Of a stretch of DNA of 64,000 nt, positions 22,501 through 35,639 are shown piece after piece; within the stretch, counting starts at the first letter, position 1; every line of letters begins with the position of its first letter. A program made the translations under genes and the position numbers. This DNA comes from Fasciolopsis buskii (lineage: Eukaryota > Platyhelminthes > Trematoda > Plagiorchiida > Fasciolidae): contig LUCM01000819.1 of the NCBI GenBank assembly GCA_008360955.1, positions 73,266 to 137,265 of the forward strand, given 5' to 3'. Below the pieces are notes generated by a model. The model was not told where the DNA came from. It saw only the letters and a program-made list of their open reading frames with translations, and did no database searches.

Positions 22501-25500
22501 CAAATATCAAGTCGGACGCGACAGATGTGTTCTGATGATAGATTCCTAACAATAACGAAATATGGGAATATGGCATACCCATTTTCTTTAGTGGCTAACC
22601 AGGTGTGGCTATTATAAGATGAATAATTTCATTTTTCTTCTTTATCGATCTCTATGAATGCTCTCATCTTCCGCTTTGTTTCTTTTTCGATTAAACGCAC
22701 CACGAGTAAGCATCCCAAGTTCACCTCAGTTGAATACATAGAATTAAACGGGAGAGCCGATATTCTGATTTATTTGTAATTTTTGGCTAATAATAACCAT
22801 GATGTCTAGGGTTTTCTATTTCAAACGTGAAACTTTAAATGAAAGGCATTGGAAATAATTCCGCTAATGGAATTCCAACCCATGTTTATCGCAGATCGAT
22901 TAATTTTGTCCCGTGTGCCGAGCACCGATAGCGTTCACATTGCAGAATAAATCACATCATCGCGGACAACCAGATGATGGTCTTTTGTTGTCACATCGAT
23001 AGAGCGAAGTGGGCCATTATGGGTTTTTCAGCCAGCTTATTTCGAAGCTTCGTACGAAGAACATTTTCCTATTACTAGGCCTCACTAAACTTATCGGCGT
23101 TCCATAACTTCAGAAGGTGGATTAGTTATTTGACCTCGAGTCATACGGGACCAGGTTTGTACCCGATCGCAGTTACTGACACTTATTTTGTTCCTGTCTG
23201 TGATTCTTCTACTGTTATTCCTTCTTTCATCGCAGGTGTTGCAAAAATAACTTAAGGAAGCTAAGTGTACACATCGGTATTCCATTCAGCACGACACATG
23301 GTTTGCTAGCCGACAGTGGGGAAACCACTAAGCATGTTCAATTAAGATTCCATGACGTGTGACTGGAGTTAATGGATGAAAGTTTGGCAATGGAAAGTGG
23401 CTCCCGATTAGATGACTACATTGTGCACAGCAAGGGCACTCAAGTTCTTATTGTTTGGTTGATTATTTGGCACCGCCTGGACACACAGTGCACAAAATTT
23501 GATAATTTGCTCTGTCCATATCGACTGCCTTCCCTTGTGTCGCTGCATCACCAACGTTGTAAAGTTGACTGAAACAATGCAATCATTTTGCAGATGATTT
23601 AAATTTTATTTGGTGCAGTTCACTGTTGTGTTCCATTGTCTTTTCCCAGGACTGTGAAACAGAAATATTTACTTGTGCCCTCTAAAACCGGTCCCATCAC
23701 AAATCATTGAGTGGTAAAATATGCCTATCAAGTTAATTTTTACAAGTAGTTTCGCGTGAGCTCATGTTTTATTATAGTAATAGCAGAAATATACCTTCCA
23801 TTAGCTTCATACTCGTCAAAACATAAGGTTGGCTCCATCTGATCTTGATTTGGTTCTCTGGGGCAAATTTCAGTACAAAAGGCAGCCCATAATACGGTTT
23901 AGAATCAAGCTGATCCCAAGGAATGGTAGTCATAAACGGTTAGAATGGAACAGACAGCATCTGCTGCGTGTGTAGAATCGACCAGTCGTGGTGCTTTCCA
24001 AATGAATGTCGCAAAGATAAAGGAGGATTGTTTGCATTTGTTTAGCAATGCAGAAGCGTCAGTGCGAAATTATTCTTGGCTTGCAGTTTGAGAGCTATTG
24101 AATACCAAGATGTTCTTCGAGTTTATGCTCACGCTGCAGCGTGAATTACCCAAAAAAGAAGAGTCACTTAACACCAGAACGACAAGAAAAATTTGCATGG
24201 GCACGATGACTAGGTGCCCGTGGGGAAACCAACCGTCATATCGCAAGGAAGAAATACTGCACAAAAACCAATTTGAGATCATTAAAGGTTTCAGAGTGTG
24301 ATCATTTCAACGGAATCATGTCTGACTCTACAACTGCTAAAAAGAAACATATTTTTGAAACTGCAGTCAACAACTCACAGAAATAAGTCCACTGGATTGG
24401 GTTACCGCAGTTTGAGGCCAAATCAACCAGTAGAATGGTCTACCTAGGTAACTATCTGGTTGATAGGATTTTCGTGATCGTTTCCACAATAGGTAGAACA
24501 CGGAAGGAACATTTGCTCTTACGAGATAGTGAATCGGACACTTCCCGTCGCCATCCAGGATGTCTGAATTCCATGAGTAAGGAGGATCGAGCAGTAGTTT
24601 GATGCACTTTTCTGCAGCTGCCATCGACGCAACCTAAGTAAACAAGGACGTGCAAAGTAAGATACTCCAATGAAGTGCTGAAACAGTCGAGAAAAGATTG
24701 CGCCATACTGTACGTAATGCGAAAATAATTATTCATCAGAAATACGGTGTTGCTGGTGAAGCTGATTACTACCCGACGCTTCGGTTACCAAGGCAAACCA
24801 CTCACAGATTGGTTTTAATTGTAAACTGTTTTGCAAAAGGTTATTCTTGGCAGTCGAGGAGTCGGATCATTAGCAGTTCCACTGATAACGCTGTTTTTGA
24901 TAAACATATGCTTCCATATAAATAACATGTGATTTTGGTGTCACGAAATCGAGCGCATCCCCAAAATACTTCGTCAACAATGGACCGGTCAACATCCAAT
25001 CGGCAAGTATTTTGTCGACGTCACGCAAAGACAAGGCCGCACACTCCACACTCCAGCACAGTTATGGTGTGTCTATAAGCCAATCGTTTCATCCTACGCT
25101 GCTTCCCACGAATTAATGACGGAGAACGCTGCTAGCCCAACAATCAATCGGCCACAGACCCAAATTCATTTGTTACATTGGCCAGTCAACACTAATGGAA
25201 CACGTGAGCATATATTCAGTTTTCTACCTACAGAACCTATTGACTTTTGGCTTAACCTGATTACAGGTTCCACAATTTCTTGTGTTTGATTACCCATTAC
25301 GAAATAAACCATTGCTGTCACTAGTTTGTGAAGTTCCAAAGGCTTGTGCACTGCCCAAATTTGGAAAGTATACTCATATAGGCGCGTATAGCCATGATCA
25401 CATGACCAAAAGCTAACTCGTCACCCAAGCATGTGTTGATCAACTCAGAAATCAGCCAGCACATCACCACGACTACGGTGACACAGGCTTAAAGTTTGGA

Positions 25501-27816
25501 AAGGTTCATGAGGGCTTGTTAACTAAACTTCGACGGATACGTGAACTATTGGATCCTGCATGTTCTAACACATTTACGGGAGGTGTAACATCTGTGCAGA
25601 CAGAAAATGAGCAGTCAATTCTGCAACAGACACATACACGACTTTTCAGAGATCAACCAGATCGTCAGACACTGAAAGCTGGTCATCAGTTGTGTTCGAC
25701 CTGTGTAATAGAAATTGTTAAACAGTCTAGTAAGGAACATTTACACATATGTACAAATCAGCAAAACAAAAAACGACCAGCCGGGAAGTGGGGACGAAGA
25801 CAAATGAAGTTTTGGCTGATGGAACCAAAGGCGATATCGAAATATTACGGTCAAATTACGGATTATGACGATGCATTAAAACAAGATGTCCACCATGCTT
25901 TGCTAATTAAGAAAAGAATTGCATCTAGTTCTCGTCTTTTCGTGCAACCATCATAATTTTCATGCAAATGTATATTACTGGAAACAAGTAACATGTGCGT
26001 ACAGATTGGCTACAAGATAATCTTCGCTCTATTCCTGTAGTATCAATTTATCTATCGTGCAAAAGCAACAGTAAGATCAGGTTTACATAACAAGGCGTGC
26101 AGAGCTATTACCCACCACCGATTCACGCGTTGGTCCGAAGGCGACATCACTACGCCCAATAGAAACGCTGCACTTTGATTAAACACAGGTCTAGTCGTAC
26201 AAAATTAAACCTTGTTGAGGTTATATCGTCACTGTTTTGTGGCTGAAAGTAATGCCTTTCACATCAACGTCATCCACGAATGTAGTAAATTGGGAGTATT
26301 GTCACAGGATACCACTATTGTATCGTAAAATCGCTGAGAGCCGCACCTAAAGGTCTCACTGTGCCGTATATCAGCTTTTCCTGTGGGATTTTAAATTGTT
26401 TCCAGAAAGGAAAAATAAATGAATTTGACAACAATCGAGCACCCAGAAGATGAATCACTGATAAGATGTTTTACGGCTGGTCCGGCGTCATGAGATAGAA
26501 GATAATTATAATTCTGAAGATTTGTTATATCCCACTAGAGGTAGTTTCCGGGAGCGAGGTTTTAAGAAGTAAAAATCTTCAAATTTCCTGTCCGTGTCTA
26601 TGTAATTGCGACTGAAATTTCAAAATATGTCCTCTACAACGTGTAAGTTCGAGTCCTAAGGGGGTAAATTGGCCGTCAAGTTTCGCTTACACAGTTGCGA
26701 GTGTGAACGCATTGGAAACAGTGTCAGGTCGAACGCCTCTTGTCTTTACCAGGACTTTGTAACCTCTAACTAAAATTGCTTTGCAGGCAAGTCGTAAACA
26801 ATGATTTGCTTCAGTTATGTACTGGAAAGTTTAGTTAATCCGAATATTTTTCTGATATATATTACTCGTTAATTTCACACAAGTATTAGCGATATTTCGG
26901 AGTGGGTATACCAAATTACCACTGAGGCTCAGAGCATCAGCAGACCAGCAACAGTTAGAGTGGTACTCAACCACAGTAGGTCGCCAGAACATAAAATAAA
27001 TCGAATTTACAATAAACTGAACGTTTCTGCTCGGACTTGATGCTTAATTGTGTCAGAACGGAAGGCTTTATATTACTTATTATTGGTGATATGGTGACCT
27101 ACGTGGGTGTGATGCATTCACGGTTAACCGCTGTGAAGCCCTAGTACGTCCACTTTGCCTACTCTCTCGCTCGTGTTTCGCAGCTCAAATTCGGTTTCTA
27201 TACAGTGTCTCTTATCATGGTCAGTAAAAATTTAGCGGTCAACAGGATCATATGCATTGATACATCCGAAAACAATTCAAGAACGAGAGAATATAAAATG
27301 TTGTTTAATTGGTTCATGAAGTTATGATTTGATAACTACCCGACGTAAAAGTGTCACTATCACATGGAATACATCCTCGACGTAAAGTTTTGGGAGAAAT
27401 TCGTTATATTTAACTTACCTTATCATTTTTAAGGGTGCCATCTCGTAGTTAGTAATGAGCAATAACGATCAAATGATGTGAAGCTGATCCACACAAGTAT
27501 GAAATTCTAGAGTGGCAAATCGTAATTAGCTATCAGTGGTTGCCAAATTGTGTTGTTGCATGCTTCGATAACACGTGTATTTTCACATATTTTATCATAA
27601 AACAATGAACGAACTCACATGCAACAAACTCTGGTAACGTCGATCCCATATGTAGCCCACGTCAAAAGAAGTGTGCTGTTGAATCCAGCGACCCTCAGAT
27701 CGATTTTGCTCTGGGCTCAGTTTCGGATTGAACAACAAAGGGGCAATTTTTTCCGCCTCGTCACGAAACACAGCATCGTGGATTTCTACTAAGGTACACT
27801 CATCAACGACAGCCAT
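19571..27816 (-). CDS. Ankyrin-repeat and SOCS-box (ASB-like) protein, six exons
   Basis: Exons, in transcription order: 27816-27619, 24633-24379, 23909-23795, 20923-20886, 20811-20352, 19836-19571. They total 1332 bases, i.e. 443 codons plus TAG, and every junction keeps phase (0, 0, 1, 0, 1). Donors include GTGAGT after exons 1 and 2 and GTAAGT after exons 4 and 5; the last two acceptors have long T-rich tracts. Exon 1 ends in YQSLLH and exon 2 starts VASMAAAEKCIKLLLD, joining into an ankyrin repeat; DGDGKCPIHYLV starts another. The SOCS box is split by intron 5: PPTLKRLCRFQVRKTLVKLY in exon 5 and SLPLCDELKDFLMYSD in exon 6. SOCS-box proteins bind Elongin B/C and a Cullin to deliver substrates for ubiquitination, usually in the cytoplasm. 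The substrate is unknown, as is the ASB subfamily. Exons 3 and 4 have no domain and rest on splice signals and phase alone. The ATG at 27816 was chosen as the first in the open frame. Confidence 0.75.
20924..23794 (-). other. Intron 3 of the ASB-like gene
   Basis: 2.9-kb intron. It contains short open stretches on both strands (for example 21777-22022, 22104-22295 and 23091-23285) with no recognisable domains. I see no complete mobile element in it. Confidence 0.45.
24933..25956 (+). CDS. Unidentified candidate gene inside ASB intron 1
   Basis: Two open blocks on the plus strand. The first is open from 24933 to a TGA at about 25289 and includes IGKYFVDVTQRQGRTLHTP and EPIDFWLNLITG. The second is open from 25417 to the TAA ending at 25956 and includes LLTKLRRIRELLDPACSN and MKFWLMEPKAISKYYGQITD. 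They can be joined in phase by splicing after 25266 (ITG) to the acceptor before 25487 (ggtgacacag), giving a C-terminal part of roughly 265 residues that is basic and glutamine-rich. The upstream exons and start are not found. The donor at 25267 is weak, so two separate frames, or chance, are alternatives. Function unknown. It would lie on the opposite strand within intron 1 of the ASB-like gene. Confidence 0.3.
25957..27618 (-). other. Remainder of intron 1 of the ASB-like gene
   Basis: About 1.7 kb with no recognisable coding sequence or repeat on either strand. A weak B-box-like sequence (agttcgagtcc) lies near 26648, with no matching A box seen. Confidence 0.4.
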
Positions 27817-29899
27817 AATGACGTGGATGCTGACACGCGGTTGGAAATATCGGTTTCAATCCAATTCTAAATCAATTCAGCTTTCATGGTGTCCTGTAAA
27901 TACCGAAGCTTTAGAAACGTCAAGAGTTTAAGATAATCATTAGTAAGCATAGAGACATTAGAAACTCTATTACGATTTCCGAGTCACCTCGCCAACATTA
28001 AAGAAGAACACAGCAGTGTTTCAGAAATTTTCCTAGTCAGGAATCTCAAAGATTTTTACGAGCTATTGCCAACAATCTTCCGATTTACTTTCGCTATTTA
28101 CATTGACTTACGCATACCGCTAACAAGCGTAGTCTGTACATGGCTGAAAAATCAAGTGACTTTGGTATTTCAATTCTCACAAAAGCACATCAATCTGGAT
28201 AAAAAGAACACTGACCAATGATAATGTGCGTAAATAGCCAGGTACAATAGCGTGAAACATGGAGCATAGTAGTAACAGTAGATTTCAGATATGAGCTTTC
28301 ATGATTTCATAAAACATTTACCACAACCATTGGTAAGATTTTCATAACAAACCGAAAGAAATATCTGATTCACGTGATTGTTTAAGTTTAATCTTTGGAT
28401 GTGACTTGATTCACGTCGGCTTTCACTGTCAAGAGTGATGCCAAAAACCCATAATTGAGGGTAATTGAACTACGACTGTTGCTTAAGAGATCAAATGAAA
28501 CCCACCGTAAACAAACTTGAAATTAATCGCAGATATTTCTGTCTTATCTTGGCTTGAACACGTATTTGAGAAGCTCAAGTGAAAATTTTGTGTCCCAAAG
28601 GTCTTCGTCAGGAGATCTGCCATAGAAACTGATTTAATAGCGTGATGTATTCCTACCACTACACACATAAAGACCCAAAGGCTCCACTTCGTTTAATCCG
28701 AGCATTTCAACTCAACCAAATATTGTTGTACCTTTACGTGACAGTTGATGATAGGTATCGCTGACCATCCAGGAGTCATACTAGGAAACTCACAATCATA
28801 CTGATAACCCTTAAGTTTGACTGGTTCTTTACGACAGGGGTGACCGGTAATCTAATCGCTTTAAAATCCCTATCATCATTTCATTTTCAGTTTAACGAAC
28901 ATAAATCTCGATAAAGCAGGCACACTGCCGCTCCCCTTCTGACTAAATACCACAAAAATTTGCGCTTGGATTGCGCGATGGGAAGACACATGCGAGAGAC
29001 GAATAACGACCATCGATTATTGGATCGAGGAATTCGGTCTTTCGTTATTCAAGCATGACTGTCAAACACGCGCTTAAAACGCAGGTCTAGAGTCGATAAG
29101 GCTCATTGGATTGCGATAAGAATGCACCATAACAGAAGTTCGGCGAACGTCTCACGAATCTTCTGGTAGAACCGTCTTACTGATCTGGTGCTCGTAAATG
29201 GCATCTTCAAAGGTTAAGGCCAGTGAGAAGTTAGGATCTGACAAATATCGAAATTTCTGAATACAAACGATGAAGCTAATCTCTGCTTGCAATGTTTCTG
29301 AGCGTTGGCGATTTTCGTGTTGATTACAAGTGACCTTAAATGAACAGTGCTGTCAGATCAATAAAGTAGAACTTAGCCATGTACTGATGACTGGCCTTTA
29401 CTTGCAATCAAAGTTTGCAGTCCTGGACCACATTTCGATCATTCCAATATTGGAAAGGTACCGACTATTTGGGCAAGTAGTTTGTTTCGCCGTGTGACGT
29501 GCGATTGGTGACAGTCATTCGACTCCTATGTTCCCGTTTGTTTACCACGCAACTCAGAATACGACAATATCAGAGAGAACAAGAATAGCGTTTAGTGATT
29601 CTATTCGTTGATTCAGTGGATACATACAGAAAGAGACGGAAAAATATCTATCACACATCCAACGAACAATAAAAGCTGTGTTGTTTCATCTTCGGGATTC
29701 ACGCCTCACTGCCTTGTGGATGCGACTGTTTAACCAAAAGCTCCGCGGTATTATTAGAAGCGACTTCGCGTCGTTTGCCCGAGTACCTCCAGTACACGTT
29801 ATATAGAGAACCTACCTAACTTCCGTCCTACTGATAGAGAACAAGATGTCGAAAAAATGCAGCCCATTAGATTTGTTTGATGGCAAATACGTTGAGAGA
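27817..29899. other. Unassigned region upstream of the ASB-like gene
   Basis: About 2.1 kb that should contain the ASB promoter and 5' untranslated region. No TATA box, CpG cluster or trans-splicing signal could be assigned with confidence, and no other gene was seen. Confidence 0.3.
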
Positions 29900-32780
29900 G
29901 GAAGAAATAATTTGCGGCTACTGCTAACTTAGCTCCAATGTCCGCACACTCAGTCAGATAGGATAACAAGCTGTCCTGCGTAGAACTCTTCAAATTTTTA
30001 AGCGATGTATCCTGCTTCTCCAAAATGCGCATAAAATACCTCGCTTCCATGATCACTCATCGTAGCCCAGACAAAGCCTCATTCTCTGCCTTCACTCTTT
30101 TTGTATCTGAAGATCAGATTTCGACCACTCGTGATCAGGCTGGCGTTGATATAACTCTGATCACCATAACCGTACATGCAATGGTAGACCTGGTCCCAGT
30201 CAACAATCGTTTGCATGTAGTTATGTACATTTCAATACTAGTCACTTGAAGCGTCTTGCTTGTTTCGTTGTAGCTGCGTACGACCTTACTGATTACAGTC
30301 TTGAGACAAAAGGTGAGTTCTACAACGGTTTATCTTGACCACTCCAAAACTTACGTCCATTGATCGTTGCGGTCGTAGCTGGTGACTTTGAGGCCCAACT
30401 TAGCTTGTTAGCTGACACGGAATGGCACACCGCAGGCCAATTTTTCTGTTCTAGCCGATCAGATCGACAAAGGTGATCGCCCTACCTAAGTTTGGTCCGA
30501 CCACGAATTGTGTCTGGCAAATACCAAATTTGGTGATGAAATGCGACATCGGATCACCTGCGCAACCTCTTTTGCCCTTGCACTGTTGGAATCAGGCTGA
30601 TCACATTGCCATCGGTCGTCCGTGGTGTGGATCAACCGAGGGTTTTCGATTATTGTGGTCCATGCCCATGGACTCAGATGATACTTTGGTCCGTGCTCGC
30701 TTTTGTTTGTGTCTTGTGTATGGTCACACGAATACAGAAACCACGGCTCTTGCGCAGATGATTCCTCGTTCTATCTTTCTCACTTTTATTTGCTTCCTTT
30801 ACCAATAAAACAGCAATGTACATCAATTGTCAGACGAGGGTTGGCGTCAACAGACAGTGAAAAAATTGGCCAGGAGCGGGAGGAGTCGAACATGTGAACT
30901 TCAGATTGAAATTGCATAGTGCTAACCGTTTGACCTCCGATTCTAAGCGTCAGTCGCCGACTTCACTTCCAGACCGAGCCTTCGACGCCATTATCACCAC
31001 AATGAAATGTCCAGGATCTGAGCGAACAATGGGAACACCTCAAGATAGCTCTGCGCTCAGCGGCAACCGTCAAGCAGGACTCCATGCTATGAAAACTTCA
31101 GAAATGATAGGTATTATCGACTTCAGTTACTCTAGTGAGCGCTCACAGATTTGCCCCACCTGGATACCACATACAAACAGAACCGAAAACATCTGATATG
31201 TGAGCTGACCAAGAGCCCGAGACATGACCGCGAGCAGGGGTGAATAGGAAAATGTAGGGAAATGGAAAAGGATGAGCCTGTGGGCAAAAGCTGCAAGTCT
31301 TGCCGGCTGATTAGGAACAATGGTCCATGGAAACCAAGGGTGAACGAGGTAATCAGGGAATCAGGCGGCTCACTAACTCAACCTCAGAAATGTCGAATAA
31401 AGATTTGGGCATGATGTTTTAAGGAATGGTTTACTCGGTCCACTTTGACAGTAATTCTCCTATTTAAATCTGAACGTAATCAATGCGTGTAATCTTCTCC
31501 CCGTAAAGGTTATCAGGGAGATAATTCTTCCTAAAAGTCGTAAAACAGCTAGACCAGATAGATTGCCTTTGTCCTTCTTCAAGGACAGTGGAAAATGTAA
31601 ACATCGGATTTAAAACTCCTGGAATCGATCCGGTCAAGGTAAGAGAACAGAACCCTCAGGACTTGTTGGAAGCTGGCGATTACACCAATTTACAAGGGTT
31701 ATTACTTATGATGTGGGAATTACAGAAGAACTAGTTTGACAAGGACTGCATCGAAATTGCTAGCATTCAATAATCACCGATTACTTAATACTCACGAAAG
31801 ATGTATGCGTGAGAATCAAGGCGGCTTCCAAAACGGTAGAGGTTGTATTGACCAAGTATTCACGTTGTGACAAACCTTGCAAGGCGGGGGCATATTTCGT
31901 AGACCCACGGTTTCCGTTTTCCGAAATCGTACAGCTGCGTTCGATTCAGTCGATTGTGGAATCATGTGCAGCTGCTTTTCAATGAAGGTTGTTCCTGAGG
32001 AACTCCTTTCATCTATTCATATTTGTATTGGAACAATCGAGGTCGAGTTCGTACCTACGGGCTTACCACGGAAAGTGGTATTCATCAGGCCTGTCCACTT
32101 CAATTTTTTCATTTTGTTTTTGCGATGTTCGTGTGAATTGTCTTATCCTCGTGTAAAAATAACGGCGATGATGTTTGGTCAGACAGGAAGTTGTCTGACC
32201 TCGAATATACGGACGGTGCTGCACTGATGAGAACAGTCCCAAGCAATTTGCAGGTTTTCCTTTATCGTCTTAACATTAGTGTAGGTATGTTTGGAATGCC
32301 TCTTGGACCTTTGATGTGTAAAATTTTGTTGCACGAGTGAACTATTTTGAAACCGGACCTTGTTCTGGAAGGTCAAAAATCGGATGGTTGTGTCTCACCT
32401 GGTGGTTGTATATTGGATGGACTGAGTTCACGTATTCGAAAAGGTGAGACTAGCATTCACCAATATGAGGTATCTGTGGCTTCGACGTGACATACGGTTA
32501 TCGAGCAGAGGTCAAGTTTACACAACAGCAATGAGGATTTTTGCAAGTCTGCCGAAATACTGCATCGCTATACGCTGTTCTCTGAGGCGGGCAATGGTTC
32601 AGAGATGGCTGGAGGTGGCCAGTTGATAGAAAAACAGTGTGAAAACTTTAACCAGTGGGATGGTCCGGGTGGATGCGGTTAGAATACAATATTGGGGACT
32701 ACGGAATTCACTAAAGCAATGAGTGGAGGCAACAGACGATATGCCTTAACGTCACTGTCATTGGCGCCCACGTACTGGAA
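29900..32780 (+). mobile_element. RTE-type LINE, copy 1 (decayed)
   Basis: The plus strand carries, in shifting frames, an APE endonuclease and an RTE-clade reverse transcriptase. Endonuclease landmarks: VPVNNRLHVV near 30200, a degenerate VVAGDFEAQLS block near 30380 (family GDFNAQ), and DHIAIGRPWCGSTEGFRLLW then MDSDDTLVRARFCLCL near 30600-30710, the conserved C-terminal block whose SDH/DSDH histidine position is D here. RT landmarks: RPDRLPLSFFKDSGK near 31560, QGGFQNGRGCIDQVF near 31820 (one frame change), FRNRTAAFDSVD near 31930 (motif A), a YTDG where YADD is expected (32206-32217), and RLAFTNMRYLWLRRDIRLSS near 32450. Stops are frequent. The 5' end is approximate. Confidence 0.8.
31877..32227 (+). 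pseudogene. RTE reverse transcriptase fragment (motif A region)
   Basis: A 116-codon open block beginning in the linker after the QGGF-GRG motif. TVSVFRNRTAAFDSVDCGIM is motif A: the family form is FLDxRAAFDSVD, so the first catalytic aspartate is replaced by R-N here, while the second aspartate of AFDS remains. The block then runs through a thumb-side helix (LLSSIHICIGTIEVEF). Motif B is lost in a frameshift. Motif C lies just outside as YTDG. Confidence 0.7.
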
Positions 32781-33849
32781 ATCTTTTCTCATCTAAATAA
32801 TTACTCAATGTATTGTCCCATGGTCAGTAGTTTATTAGTACTTCATAACTTTTCCATATTTGAGTAGATTTATTGAGAGCTAGGAAACAAAACCAGTTCG
32901 TCTTGGCACAAGGTTATTGGATTTAAAAAAATCAACTGAACTAATTGGTCACTCACCGAAGCCCCAAAAGCTTTTGTTTTGCAAGTCGAGAAATGTACAA
33001 GCAAATAATTGGTTAAGCGCAAGGACATGCATAACCACAGGATGGATCGAATTTAAATATTTAACGTTTTTGCTTCTCAAAGTTTTACAAACATTCTGAA
33101 GAATGATAGGGCTAAGGACAGGGGAACCCATACACAGGAGAGAATCAATGGGCAGGACAAAGGTCACCGAAATCACGCGCATTGAGCAGGTAACGTGGCT
33201 CGTCTCCCTACCTCCAGACTCTATACCCTTCAACACCGAAGGACAAGAGAGTGGGTACAAATTCAGGCTGTCAGCATAAATGAGACTTCTGATGGCGAAT
33301 GGGAACCCCCTTCTGTGAACCACAGGAAGCGGCCGGAATTTCCAGAGCTTATCCCTCAGAAAGCGCTTCTGGTATCAACTAGGTGTCAGGCGACTGAGCT
33401 ACTCCTTATTTTCGTCATATTTCGTGGCAGATTTCTCGGAATGTGCTCGAAAATCACCACAGGCAGTCAGTTCTCCGAAATTACAAACCCAAAAAGTGGA
33501 AAGCAGTTTTTTATGTTTATTTGTGAACTAGATTGGGTTGACACCTACTAAAACATTGTAGGGCACCTAGTATACGTGCTTCATTTTCTACCACAACAAA
33601 TGTGCCATCCACCTAATGACCGTTAAAGTATATGTGCTCTATGCCATAATGCAGTGTCTTTGCTTCTAAATATCACCCTTATATACCAGCCAAGACCGGT
33701 CCACTGGGGTTTTCATTGTCACACCATCGATTTGTTAGTAAGTGCTACCATCAAAATGGAACTGTGCATTCTTCGTGTATGGAAGCAATAGGTTTTTGAA
33801 TTGATGCGCGGGAAAACTTGTTATCTGCTTTGGGGGGAAATGATGTCAG
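32781..33849. other. Unassigned region
   Basis: Holds a 118-codon plus-strand open stretch (33195-33551) and a minus-strand stretch (32949-33323) of similar length that overlap. Neither shows a domain, and the texture resembles the 3' flank of a repeat. Nothing called. Confidence 0.3.
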
Positions 33850-34000
33850 TTAATTTTTCAAGTGGTAAATTGATAGATAAAGAGCAGACATCGAATGATA
33901 CCACGTGCCTGTTAGAAACATTCAAGTTTTGGATTCTGACCACAGATTCGCATGAATCACTGAGGCTGTGTGGCAAACTTTCGCCTGATGAGCTCAACAG
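33850..34000 (+). CDS. Candidate internal exon, unknown protein
   Basis: Bounded by a plausible acceptor (ggaaatgatgtcag before 33850) and an ag|gtttaac donor after 34000. The open frame includes KLIDKEQTSNDTTCLLETF and KFWILTTDSHESLRLCGKLS, with a balanced amino-acid composition. No domain recognised. It could belong to the same plus-strand gene as the candidate at 37461-37676, but I found no exons between them. Confidence 0.25.
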
Positions 34001-34188
34001 GTTTAACTAACCATTTCGCTAGTTTGTGTACCCGTGCTCCAACCATGGAAATAATTGGTCTTAGAGTACTCTATCTTTACTTATATTTGATAAATCATAC
34101 GTACAGGGTAGCGGTGAGCCACGAGGTATAAACTGAGCAGGCGCACTAGTATGAATGAAGTCAGTCATATTTATTTGACACACTTCCC

Positions 34189-34209
34189 GTGTAACTGGCA
34201 GTTACACGT
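34189..34209. repeat. Perfect 10-bp inverted repeat with 1-base centre
   Basis: cgtgtaactg, one g, then cagttacacg. It could be a protein-binding site, a transposon end or chance; the immediate flanks are not repeated elsewhere in the window as far as I can see. Confidence 0.7.
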
Positions 34210-35639
34210 TCATGATCGGGTCACGGCCCCTACTGTCAGGAATAAAGCGGGTATTGTCCGATAGTCTCTGTCGCATTTTCGATAGACAATCCTGCCCTTG
34301 TCAGGCCCCAGAAAATGACTTGTTCGTTTCCGTGCAGCTGTTCGAGTGCCCCTCTATAGTCCTCCGATAAGATGCTGGAAATTCCAGATTCTGCGACCCG
34401 AATTTGGTTTACCAGATCGGCAGTTTAGCTGTAAACCAAATGAAATCGTCGGGCGACCTAGGGGTCTACATAGAAAGTTGTGCTTCGATGTCTCTACGAT
34501 CCAATTTGGTGTAGGGCAAATAAAAATCGAGACCAACAGATAGGGCCTCAGTTTGGAGTGAGCTGAGCGTTGCGTTCGACAGTTTAATCACATACCTTTC
34601 CGGACTTTCAGGGTATTTGTCACTCACACAAACCGCTTTTAATGACTTCTGAATTTGTGTCGCGGTATGCAGGGAAGTATTCTCTTAGAGATCGCCAATG
34701 AAGTTAAGTAATCTGATTCAACAAACAAGGCTTAGACTACCTAGAATCGAGTCGATTTGATCAGCCGCAACTCGATTGATCTGTCGAACGCAATTCTCAA
34801 CTCCCCAATCCGAGTGATTTTGATAACCTTTGTCCTCTCCATTGTTTTTCTCTCATGTGTGCTTTTCCATACCCTTAGCCCCGTTATTCTTTAGAATCAC
34901 CACTTATGCGAATGTTTGTACACAGTTGAGAAGCAAACGCGAAATATTTGAGTTCAGTCTATCCTGTGGTCATGCACGTTCTTGCACTTAGGGGATTTCT
35001 AAAGGGAATGGATGTATGAAAAACAGTTGTATTTGCTCGATGCCACAATGATAAAATTCCTATCACAATTGTTACGGTGGCAACAGGCCGTCGGATTTGA
35101 GTAGTCACTGTGACCACAGCTCACATGAGGGCCTTCGAGTTGTTTATTCTTTCGCTCCAGTTTATTTGTTCGTTCCCATTAACCTACATGAACGCATTCA
35201 ACAGTACATCTCGGCTTCGTTGAAGTTCGCTCGTTTGAGCGCCGTTATTTTCAGTAAGGTCTGCCCATGAAAGTGATCGGCCAATTAGCTCACGATATTT
35301 GTTCATAATTGCGCTGTTCTAAATACCTTAGTAAACTTATCTTCATTTATTTGTTTAACCTGGGGCTTCTTATACGTCAACCGGTTCCCTAAAAGAGTGT
35401 GAATTTCCACATTTAGAGTTGGTTCGGGTGAACTCTATGCGTAACGACATTTCTATTTGGGCGACGGAAACAACAGCATCGGGTTCAGGTCTCAAATAGC
35501 ACTCGAACGAAACATTTGCGATTTTAGACGGGATTTAGATGTGAATTGATTCATCTCATTATATGATCATTCAATGGAAAATTCGATACAAAGAAAATGT
35601 GCAAGCCTCATTTATATAAATAACTAATGACGAATGTCG

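Noticed and set aside
25166..25351. Minus-strand 61-codon frame
   Set aside because: Overlaps the better plus-strand block 24933-25289 and shows no domain or splice logic with the ASB-like gene.
29799..30056. Minus-strand 85-codon frame with coiled-coil-like text
   Set aside because: The plus strand of the same bases aligns with the start of the RTE endonuclease, so this is its shadow.
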